Shown one piece after another: positions 1 through 8,574 of a stretch of 64,000 bases of DNA. The position numbers and the translations under genes are program-made. The stretch comes from Amyelois transitella (Eukaryota > Arthropoda > Insecta > Lepidoptera > Pyralidae). Position 1 is the stretch's first letter; each line of letters begins with the position of its first letter. The notes under the pieces are model-generated. The model saw only the letters and a program-made list of their open reading frames with translations. It searched no databases and was not told the origin of the DNA. The stretch lies in contig NC_083530.1 of assembly GCF_032362555.1 (NCBI RefSeq), positions 2,758,001-2,822,000 on the forward strand, written 5' to 3'.

Positions 1-38
1 AATGATAACTTTATCAATGATTTATTGATTTATTTCAG

Positions 39-1050
39 ATACAATCCCTGCGTCAGCGTCTGGATCGAGCTGATGCGGACGTGGTGCACTCGCGTCGAGA
101 AAATCTTCGTCTTTCTGAGCAAATTTCTACTTTGGAGAAAGAGGTAACTTACGAAGGGGTTCTCTTTTACATTAAAATGAAATATTTGAGATTTGTCAAA
201 CTGGATATAAGGACATGTAAACCATTAGCAGAAACAAATGTGCGGATCAACTAAGGAAGAATTTTTGGTCAATCGTTTTACATAAACTAGATAAAATTAA
301 TAGCCCTCAATTATTTATGTAATTTCATTCACCATAAACCGACAATTTTGGATTCGACATTGTATGTAGGTAGTAAGAATATTTATTCTCACTTTCACAG
401 TTGAACATGAAGAATCTGACCCCAGTGACTCCAGAGAAGAACAAGAAGGAACTATCAACAATGATGGAATCCATGGAGAATAAACACGGTATGTACTAGA
501 AGATACACTAATGGGCATGGAAGTTATAATAATACGGGCACTAAAGCTTAGGTACTGTAGGAAAATCTTACAAGCCATGGGAATAGCGACGTAATCATCG
601 TATGGGTAAACTATTGATGTTTTGAAAGAAATTTCGAAATATGAATTCATTGTTGAGAATTCAAAACATTCATAATTTACCCTTTCATTGACGCTTGCAT
701 GTTAACGGATAGTTTGAAAGGGCTTTCTTTCCTAATCAATAGTTTATTCATCAGATTGTTAAAGTTAAGCGTGTTTTGGAGAATTATACAGACCAAGAGC
801 ATTCTTTTTTGTAATGAATCGATCTCTTACATTTGTTTTTTGTATTTTCATAAAGAATTTTACTACGAATACGCTACAATTCAGAATGCTCTCGGTTTGT
901 GCACTCCTTAAACCAAACATTTGGTTCCACAGCTAAAAAGGTGGCTGGGTTGGAGTCCATGATTCAATCTCAAAACAGTCTGATGGAGAAACTCACCGGC
1001 GAATGTCGTTTGCTAACAGACAAGCTCGACGACGCAAATCGTAGGCACAA
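39..1050 (+). CDS. Coiled-coil protein, shared internal exons (N-terminus outside window)
   Basis: Three exons join in phase: 39-143 (after TTTCAG, before GTAACT), 401-488 (after TTTCACAG, before GTATGT) and 933-1050 (after TTCCACAG, before GTACGA). They read IQSLRQRLDRADADVV.., LNMKNLTPVTPEKNKK.., then AKKVAGLESMIQSQNSLMEK and LTGECRLLTDKLDDANRRHK. The sequence is heptad-like and rich in Glu, Lys, Leu and Gln without Pro in the core, so a long coiled coil, as in centrosomal or scaffold proteins, is the likely fold. I do not recognise the family firmly and give no symbol. Exon 933-1050 ends in phase 2. Everything downstream is a choice of alternative 3' exons (1182, 2552, 3607, 4042). The start codon lies left of the window. 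Confidence 0.8.
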
Positions 1051-1181
1051 GTACGAACATTTTCAACTCTATTAGCATGATAATAATCACTGAATTGTTT
1101 CGCACTTAAAACTATAAATTTGTTATCATTGCCCATTTAAATTCGATGTCTAACGTCGTGCTGTGTTTTTATTGGTGGCAG

Positions 1182-1921
1182 GCTGTGCGCAGTGTCGCGG
1201 CCGATCAGACGAACCAATCAGAACACAGCGCGACCGTTCAAGATCCAGAGAGGCATTGCCACCGCGCCGTACCAAGCGCCGCTCCGAAAAAGAGTCCGAT
1301 TCGTCGAATAAGTACCCACCGATTATCGTAGGGCCCCTTACGACCAATCAGGATCTCACAAATGAGAAAGGAGAGAAAACATACAATTTGCCGTTAATGA
1401 TTCAACAGCCCTTTTTACGGGAGAAAAAGGAGCCCATTAAGGTTGATATTAGCGTGAAATTGATACCAAAGTCTAGAAAGAAAGAGAAGAAAAGAAAAGC
1501 ACAGGTAGAAGAGATTATAATACACAGTGGGGAGAATAAGGGCGTAACAAATAGTATAAGTATGGAAGTCACTGACGGTGATGTTCATGTATTGAAAGAA
1601 ACTATGGAGGTAGTAGACGCTGATTGTGATCGAACTAAAGACACACAAGAGAATAATAAAGATGAACGACACTTAGATAATGTTACAGAAAATTTCCAAG
1701 AAAAAAAATCAGATAACATAATCGAAGATACAATTTCAGATATCCATAATATACCCCAAGAAAAAGATAATGTAGAAGTAGTAGTTAATAAATCTATCAT
1801 AACAGAAGAAGATACAGAGGAATCAATTCTAAAAGAACCAGAACAATGTGTTAAAACTGAAACAGATAATAACGAAATAGTAATTGATGAAAAGATTGAG
1901 GAAACACCTGAACAAGAATGA
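1182..1921 (+). CDS. Alternative terminal exon A of the coiled-coil gene (Lys/Glu-rich tail)
   Basis: A long open frame follows a good acceptor (pyrimidine tract then GGTGGCAG at 1181) and ends at 1921, with an AATAAA at 2256. The long frame begins CAQCRGRSDEPIRTQRDRSR and continues as a very charged tail of Lys, Glu, Asp and Asn, probably disordered. It fits an upstream phase-1 end: the alternative donor CAAATC|GTAGGC at 1041 gives this, or the exon end at 488. If instead the stronger-looking donor at 1051 (phase 2) is used, a second frame opens (KLCAVSRPIRRTNQNTARPF..) and stops with RFVE at 1311. Both frames look protein-like at their start. Which junction is real cannot be decided from sequence alone. 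Confidence 0.6.
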
Positions 1922-2255
1922 TGAGATAAATATGTTAATGATGAGATAAATTACAATGTGAAAATATAATTGTTTATTATGTATTATAGAAGTATTTAAC
2001 TTAATTGCAATGTGTTATAAAAGTTTTAAAGTTATTGTTATTCTAAATGTGTATGAGTGTTTTTTTATTTATTAGTTGGTATTATTGAGATTTAAATATT
2101 ATTTGGCTAAATTAAAGCTTTTGTGATTGTATGTGCAATATTAAGAAGATTATTTGTTATTCTTAGCATAGTTTAAGTGTGTATCCAAAGGTACAAATAT
2201 TATCTTCTTTAGTCAAATGGGTAATGATAACTTTATGATTAAGTAAATTGTATGC

Positions 2256-2261
2256 AATAAA
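2256..2261 (+). terminator. Poly(A) signal after alternative terminal exon A
   Basis: AATAAA lies about 335 bp after the stop at 1921, within AT-rich 3' UTR-like sequence. The stretch 1922-2551 otherwise shows no gene. Confidence 0.5.
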
Positions 2262-2551
2262 TGTAGCTTCCAAAATGTTGTTATCGTATTTTTATAAACC
2301 AAATACAGTATTTGTCTTAATTATAGATGGGGGTGATTAAAATTGTGATGTATAAAAATATAGAATGGAATGCTTATTACAATTGGTGATATTAAAGCGA
2401 AAAGTAAAGTAACACTTAACAAAAACGTCAAAAGATTTATTTGCACAGAAACAATTATTTTAGCAATTAATTTATTAAACAATTATAATCACCCATAATT
2501 ATCATTTAAATTAGACTGCATGATTATATTCACCTACCATTTCCATTTCAG

Positions 2552-2870
2552 AGCCGAAAGAACCCAATTGCTTTGCAGAAACATTGAGCTTATGAGAAAA
2601 CTAAGAAACCTCTGGTGTTCTCATAAGAAATATTGCACCACATCAATCACCCCATTACGAAGTTACACTCCACTAAGTGGCTATCCAAATAGTAGATCTT
2701 CTTACGATCTTGATCGCACTTATTATACATCTACTCCGAACACCAATAGATATAGATTTAGAAGGTCTGATGATTTGAGTTCTAAAGATGATGATGTTGG
2801 TAATTTGACGAGAAATCTAAGTGATTTGTCAATAGATAGGATTGGGGATTCTGATGACGATCCTGTCAAG
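2552..2870 (+). CDS. Alternative exon B of the coiled-coil gene (Ser/Arg/Tyr-rich)
   Basis: The exon follows CATTTCAG and is followed by GTAAGA, a good donor. It accepts phase 2, exactly the phase left by exon 933-1050, and leaves phase 0. It reads AERTQLLCRNIELMRKLRNL and then a low-complexity segment rich in Ser, Tyr, Arg and Asp (SYDLDRTYYTSTPNTNRYRF..), ending IGDSDDDPVK. Joined to exon 3607 it hits a stop within 30 codons. Joined straight to 4042 it opens a 66-codon frame ending LDPLY. Exons 2552 and 3607 therefore look mutually exclusive. The assignment is by phase and splice sites only. Confidence 0.6.
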
Positions 2871-3167
2871 GTAAGAAATGGCCTTGTGTGTACCGTTGGT
2901 GTAGATTGACGTGTCAAATCTATTGTGCGTGTGCTGTATGTAGTTCATAATGCCTAAAAGCAATTGTTTTATACATATGTGTGAAAATGCTTTAATCATA
3001 GAATAGGTCCACAGTTTTCAAAGAAGTTTTTAAAACCTAGCAAAAGTACTTTATTTTTTATATTACTGTCTCCGTCCTGCCGGTATTACGGAAAATTCTC
3101 TGTAATTGATGCACCCTTACACCATAAGGAACCTATGTGCCAAATAGCAAATTTCTAGAATTGTTTA

Positions 3168-3382
3168 TCTATACTAATATTATAAAGCTGAAGAGTTTGT
3201 TTGTTTGAACACGCTAATCTCAGGGTTCGCATTGAAAAAAATTTTTGCGTTGAATAGACCATTTATCGAGGAAAGCTTAAGGCCATATAACATCACGCTG
3301 CAACTATAAGGAGCAAAGAAATAATGGAATATGTGAAAAAGACGACTATTCCACGCGGACGAAGTCCCCGCGACTTACCTAG
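3168..3382 (+). mobile_element. Non-autonomous Helitron-like element
   Basis: It starts TCTATACTAATATTATAAAG and ends CTAG, inserted between A (3167) and T (3383), the usual Helitron A/T target. A GC-rich stretch with short self-complementary parts lies just before CTAG. Related copies are at 34278-34531, 46300-46563 and 54041-54299. Confidence 0.65.
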
Positions 3383-3389
3383 TTAATCT

Positions 3390-3503
3390 GTAGCGGGAGC
3401 GATGATTCGGCTCGACCGCCACCAAAGGGAAGATCTTCTGCCAGGCTAGGTGTTATGCCTGAACAATGGTGAACCGCGGCTCCCGAATCATCGCTCCCGC
3501 TAC
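3390..3503. mobile_element. Rep-C copy with 21-bp terminal inverted repeats (MITE-like)
   Basis: Positions 3390-3410 and 3483-3503 are perfect reverse complements over 21 bp. The interior (GCCACCAAAGGGAAGATCTT) recurs near 41000, 50920 and 61560, where the inverted ends are not paired. Confidence 0.6.
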
Positions 3504-3570
3504 AAATCTATAAATTTCCCCTTTTTATATAGAGATCGTGTCAGTCGTTGTTGCATGTGCTTCGGCACGC

Positions 3571-3606
3571 GTGTGTGTGTGTGTTACCACATTTGTGTGT
3601 GTGCAG
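3571..3606 (+). promoter_or_regulatory. (GT)n tract forming the 3' splice site of exon 3607
   Basis: The pyrimidine tract is replaced by two GT runs separated by TTACCACATT, ending TGTGTGCAG. In other animals, UG repeats beside an acceptor bind TDP-43-type proteins and weaken exon inclusion. A regulatory role here is inference from position. Confidence 0.45.
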
Positions 3607-3692
3607 GGAAGAACTGGCCACTTTGCAGCGTCAAGTAGAGAGCATCGGCCGGTCACTGCAGCCGGTTCCAGCTTCACCTAGCACCTACCAAG
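3607..3692 (+). CDS. Alternative exon C of the coiled-coil gene
   Basis: It accepts phase 2 from exon 933-1050 and continues the coiled coil smoothly: RRHK then EELATLQRQVESIGRSLQPV, PASPSTYQ. It ends CCAAG|GTATGG in phase 1. The next acceptor (TTTACAG before 4042) takes phase 1 and opens the long C-terminal frame. Its length, 86 bp, is not a multiple of three, so skipping it changes the downstream frame. Confidence 0.75.
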
Positions 3693-4041
3693 GTATGGCT
3701 TGATGTAATTCAAAGCAAAAGTGAACCTTTTTTTAAATTTATGTTAGATCCTCGTCGTCCTGTCTTGCTCTTTTCTTTTTCATCTTTGTCGTATTTGGCA
3801 GATAATGTTTTATCTCTTTCAATAACAATTGGTAAGCAATCTTATTGAAATGGTTGTATTGATAACGTAGACTTTTTCATAATTAGATTTTATTAAAACT
3901 ATTCTCTCGCTAGCTAACTAGTGCGAATATTAAAAGTTAATGACAAAACGAATACGAATAACAATAACAATTGTAAGATTAAATTAACATAAAAACTGTC
4001 TTACATGGACATATCTAATATTAAACGTATAAAATTTACAG

Positions 4042-4808
4042 CACCACCCACGCGCACGCCTTCAGCCGACCGAACTGTACCACATCCCCCGTCCAATGCC
4101 GGACCAGACCATCCCCGAGCTGAGTCCACCAGAGTCCCCCAAGATGGAGACTCAGTCACAAACATCCGACCAGACAGCGTCGACATTAATGACCACCGAA
4201 CCCCAAGAACAGCAAAACAAGACTCTAGATCCTCTTTACTAGATAAAAACGTTATAAATGACGGTACTGCTGCAGTTGTGAATAATATAGAAGAAAATGT
4301 TAAAGATGATTATGAACATCAAAAGGATATGGATGTCGAACAAATGCAGCAACAAGACTTTCAACCAGAAATGTACAATGAAGGGAATTTTAACTACGAA
4401 CAGAATTATGAACAAAATCCGGAACAATCTTACGGACAAGCTCCTGAACAAACTTATGAAGAACATCAAGGTGCGGAATATCAGAATGGAGGTTATGTGC
4501 AAAATTATGAACAACAGCCTTACACGGGACAATATGAAAATTATGAGCAATATCCCGAACAACAGTATGTTGATCCTAATGCACAATATGAGGGACAGTA
4601 TGAGAATTACGCCACTGATGGTAATTACGAACAGAATTATGACAATACGCAGTATAATCAGGAATATGCCAACAACGACGCAACCATAGACAATCAGAAT
4701 CCAAAATACGATGAAAATATTGCCCCCACACAAGAAATTCAAGAAAAACAAGCCACGCAAGAAATCAAAACAAATGACGCGCCAAAAGAATTATCTAGTC
4801 AAAGTTAG
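4042..4808 (+). CDS. Terminal exon of the coiled-coil gene, Tyr/Gln/Asn-rich tail
   Basis: In the frame set by exon 3607 it reads APPTRTPSADRTVPHPPSNA.. and runs to TAG at 4806. Residues from about 4350 to 4690 form an imperfect repeat of YEQ/YENY units (for example NYEQNYEQNPEQSYGQ and YENYEQYPEQQYVDP), a prion-like acidic low-complexity tail. In the frame set by exon 2552 the first 201 bp read a different sequence (PTELYHIPRPMPDQTIPELS.. ending LDPLY) to TAG at 4240. That frame also looks coding, with many C/G third positions. A poly(A) signal is at 4897. Confidence 0.75.
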
Positions 4809-4896
4809 CGAGATTTATAGATTTATATTTTTGACTTGTGCAATATTATGTTTGTTATTATTATTTTTTGCAAATGTTTTATGTAAAATGTGCTAA

Positions 4897-4902
4897 AATA
4901 AA
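4897..4902 (+). terminator. Poly(A) signal of the coiled-coil gene
   Basis: AATAAA 89 bp after the stop codon, in AT-rich sequence. Confidence 0.65.
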
Positions 4903-6218
4903 TTTGAGCTTTTGATGTTAGAAATTAAATCAGTTAGATTTATCTGTATCTATACCGAATTCTTATTATAACGTTAAAATCTGCCTAACCTGTCGGGAAA
5001 AGTGTGAATTTTGAAATCTTCAAAATTATGTTCACAACAATTCACCAAATCTGTTAAACACTGTATGTTTATATTATTATAAGTAGGTTTACGGCCTTAT
5101 TTTTCTCGTAATAACGATCTAACTCTTGTCAGTGGATTAAAAGTTCGTCTTTTCTACCATATTTTATTTCCTTCATAGGTAAGTAAAAAATGTAACATAG
5201 AAAAGACACGTTCTGTAGATCAAAAAACATAACAATAAAGATGTAGCACAAAATGTCTATTTAGTAAGTACCTAATACTCGTATGATAGGTACAATAACG
5301 GACAGAAAGGTACAGATATTCCTAATTGATTGCAAAAATAGGCAGTACCTACCTTACTAGTAGGTATTCTATTAAATTATAAAGAGAACACATTTTTTTT
5401 TGCTCAATAAGTAAAGATCTGTGTTTATAGAACGCCAAAATTGTTTTATTATTATCCAGTCATACTAAGGTAAGTAGGTACCTAGCGAGTCATAAAATCG
5501 TATACATTATGTAAATAATATAAAAGACAATGCAATGCATATATATAATGTTGGTAATAAGTCACTACTTATATGAATCAAAATTCTATCACTATGCCAT
5601 ACAGCTGAACTTGGCTTTTAAGTCTTTTCAAGACTTTTGGCCTGTTTACACCTAAAGGGATATAGACGAAATTATGTTTTTGTGTACGTTCTGTTGCGCT
5701 TGCAATGGTATCATTGTGCTGAATGGGCACATTTATGTATGCTTTTACCATGATTCATTATCGATTATTATCCCAACCTACTAACTGGCGTGTTGACCAT
5801 CATTCATATTAAGACAGGATTGTAAAATAGCAGTGAAGAATTATTACTTCCTTATTTTTGTGTATGGTATCATACACAAAAAGAAGGAAGTAGTAGTAAT
5901 AACTTTTATGTATACATAAAACAACTTTGCTTGAAATTGTCATGGTGTCATCGCTGCCGCTGCGCTGTCAATTGTTTTACTGACGTAGTAAAGTCTGTCA
6001 TATCGGGAAAATACGTAGGCATAATAACTAAAACCAAAACATATTATTTTGTTTCTTCCTAGTGGTGTTTTGGTCTTCGTTAGCATTGAAGCGATTTTTA
6101 AGTTAAAACTATTTTGAATAAATAAGTAAAGCAAATTGATAAAAGCTAAAATACTAAGCAAAAAGCAGGAATAACATTTCGAAGGATTTGAGGTTATTTG
6201 TTGTTTTTTACAAGAAAT
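4903..6218. other. Intergenic, no gene seen
   Basis: AT-rich sequence. It contains a Rep-A fragment at about 5600-5690 (AAGTCTTTTCAAGACTTTTG) and a 21-bp hairpin at 5846-5891 with a 4-nt loop and one mismatch. The last 200 bp should hold the CRIPT promoter, but no clear TATA box was picked out. Confidence 0.5.
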
Positions 6219-7013
6219 ATGGTTTGCGAAAAGTGTGAGAAGAAACTGGGAAAAGTTATAACTCCGGACCCGTGGAAGGCCGGAGCCCGCAATACAGTCG
6301 AGTCTGGCGGCCGTAAAGTCGGAGAAAATAAGGCACTAACCGCCAAGAAAGGCCGATACAATCCTTACACTTCAAAGTTCCAGGAATGCAAGTAAGTTTG
6401 GTTATATGTTTACTATAAACAATGAAAAAAATAGTGTTGACATGGTCCTGTTATTGCTGTTTCGAAATGTATGTACATCATGCACTCATTTTGTCATTTG
6501 GTATTTGAATTGCTTGGCAGGGATTCGAATCCAGTATCTTATGGGTCATAGACAAGCACACATCCACTAATCCTATATGACTTAACAATATTAGAAGTTG
6601 CAGTTAAGTTTTTGCTGATGCTCTTACAGTGAGGGAAAACATTGTGAGAAAACCTGCACATTCAAGCTTCTGGATGTGTAACCATCAATTTAATATGGGT
6701 TAGGTTTACCTGCAAAGGTTGCGGAGGTCAGATGGAAATAGCTTTGTGTAAAAACCCAATCAAAGATCCATGGTCAAAGACATACCCCCGGGTTCCTCTC
6801 CAGAGTTACCAAGATTTTGCACGTTAATAAAGTTAGCTAAAGTTGCCAGTAATATATAATTAAAACACCTGTTTTTTCCCCAGAATATGCCGTATCAAAG
6901 TGCATCAAGTTGGTTCTCATTACTGCCAAGCGTGTGCCTACAAGAAGGGCATATGTGCAATGTGCGGGAAGAAAATTCTCGATACGAAGAACTATAGACA
7001 GAGTTCCACTTAA
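6219..7013 (+). CDS. CRIPT: CRIPT, cysteine-rich PDZ-binding protein
   Basis: Two exons, 6219-6391 (donor GTAAGT) and 6884-7013 (acceptor TTTTTTCCCCAG), join in phase 2 to give 100 residues; human CRIPT has 101. The start MVCEKCEKKLGKVITPDPWK and the end KKILDTKNYRQSST are clearly CRIPT. Cys-x2-Cys pairs (CEKC, CKIC, YCQAC, CAMC) form the conserved zinc-type cysteine framework. In vertebrates CRIPT binds the third PDZ domain of PSD-95 through its C-terminus and has also been linked to the minor spliceosome. Here the C-terminus is QSST rather than the vertebrate QTSV, so the classical S/T-x-V ligand is altered. The intron carries a Rep-B copy. Confidence 0.95.
6490..6815 (-). repeat. Rep-B copy in the CRIPT intron
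   Basis: It contains GCAAAGGTTGCGGAGGTCAG and ACCCCCGGGTTCCTCTCCAG, shared in either orientation with copies near 16000, 27400, 28900, 31900, 53900 and 63200. Confidence 0.6.
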
Positions 7014-7203
7014 TATTAAGTCAAATAGTTGTAAGGTTATATAAATTGTATATACTTGTGTTAGATTCAGAACTCCTCTTTTGAAGAAAGACATAAAAAT
7101 AACTGTGTGTCTGCAAAATGTATAAGAACTTTGCTATGAACCACATCTTTTCTTGCAGATGTCAGAAGATTTGAATAAGGCATTATTTACTTTATAGTAA
7201 ACA

Positions 7204-7209
7204 AATAAA
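7204..7209 (+). terminator. Poly(A) signal of CRIPT
   Basis: AATAAA about 190 bp after the CRIPT stop. Confidence 0.6.
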
Positions 7210-8574
7210 GTTTTAATAATAATAAGTAATAAAGCATTCTCTAGTTGTCATTATGGAGGTTAGAAGGAGCAGAAGCGAAGCTCCAGACAAAATCTAGAAA
7301 TAGGGCAAAGTAAAACAAAATGGCCTCCGCTCAGCTTGTGCCATGATGCTGGTTCTCCTAAGTCCTTCAGGAACACATGGGAAAGTCTATCAAAAACCAC
7401 ACGGCTCCTCTGTGAATTATACATATATTAATGTAAATAAGGTTACACTTAAACTAATTTTGTAAATAGAAATAAACTCATTTTGATAAATGTGATTTTT
7501 ATTCAATAATATCTACTTTAACTTACTTATATGGCATTTGTCGATACTCATCATTATGCATCTTGTAGTTAAAAATGTGGTTGTTAACTATACTGATAGT
7601 GACTAATTTTTTTGATAACAGAATAATATTTTATATTAGGACATGGAAAAGGATGTATATTAACGGTAAAAAGGTTTTAACGGGATTAGGGTCATGAGAG
7701 TTGAATATCCTACGTGTATGAAAATGTGGTGGGTGAATCTTTTATTTTATTTAGTTTAAAGAGCCCCTAGTGTGTCCTTGCCCTTCAATTTGACTGTTTA
7801 AGGCCCAGTCCACACCAAAGCGACATTTAAATAAAGCAACTCAAAATCTTAAACGGGAATTAATACGTTTCACTGTGTTTTCTGACTGCTGTTATTTTTT
7901 AAAGTGAATACCTGCCCTAAAAAAGGAAAATCTAATAAAAGTTTCTCCACTGAATTATAAAATATTTTTGGAATTTGATATTGAAATACATATAGAACAT
8001 ATGCCAGTAATATAACTAATATTAATATCTATTGTCTTATCAAGACTGTAGGCTCTGTTTACCCCGCGAGGGATACAGACGTGATTATATATAATCACGT
8101 CTGTATCCCTCGCGGGGTAAACAGAGCCTAGAGGGATACAGACGTGATTATATATAATCACGTCTGTATCCCTCGCGGGGTAAACAGAGCCTACAGTCTT
8201 GATAAGACAATAGATATTAATATTAGTTATATTACTGGCATATGTTCTATAAATTGAAATGCATGTTGGTCTATAAACTCGAAAATTTTTATGTCGTACC
8301 AACATAATCTTTTTTGATACCTAATATTTAGAGAATAGTCAGTGTCATCAAAATCGGTTCATTACTTTTTCAGTTATGTGTATATACATATTCCTTGTCA
8401 GCTTAAATTCATTTGAAGTCGACAGTGATTTTTAAATTACTTTTATGTAATTTTATATTTCCGATTACAAGCATGACTTCTTACCAATTTCCTATTACTG
8501 TAGGTACTAAAAATGATTTGTTACTGTAACTAAGCTATGTACAGTGAATGATATGGCGCATTTGAATTAAAAAA
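7210..8574. other. Intergenic region with a large palindrome
   Basis: No gene seen. Between 7250 and 7980 the sequence is AT-rich and unremarkable. The palindrome at 7991-8251 is listed separately. Confidence 0.5.
7991..8251. repeat. 261-bp nested palindrome built from a Rep-A terminus
   Basis: The structure is arm (7991-8067), 44-bp palindrome (8068-8111), 19-bp spacer (8112-8130), the same 44-bp palindrome (8131-8174), inverted arm (8175-8251). The two 77-bp arms are perfect reverse complements by eye. The arm ends in the Rep-A motif GGCTCTGTTTACCCCGCGAG. Confidence 0.9.

Noticed and set aside
4239..4760. Minus-strand hydrophobic open frame of 173 codons
   Set aside because: Antisense of the Tyr/Gln/Glu-rich repeat; the Ile/Leu richness is the complement of GAA/TAT codons.
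7955..8305. Minus-strand open frame with an internal repeat (GSVYPARDTDVIIYN)
   Set aside because: It is a translation of the nested palindrome, not a gene.
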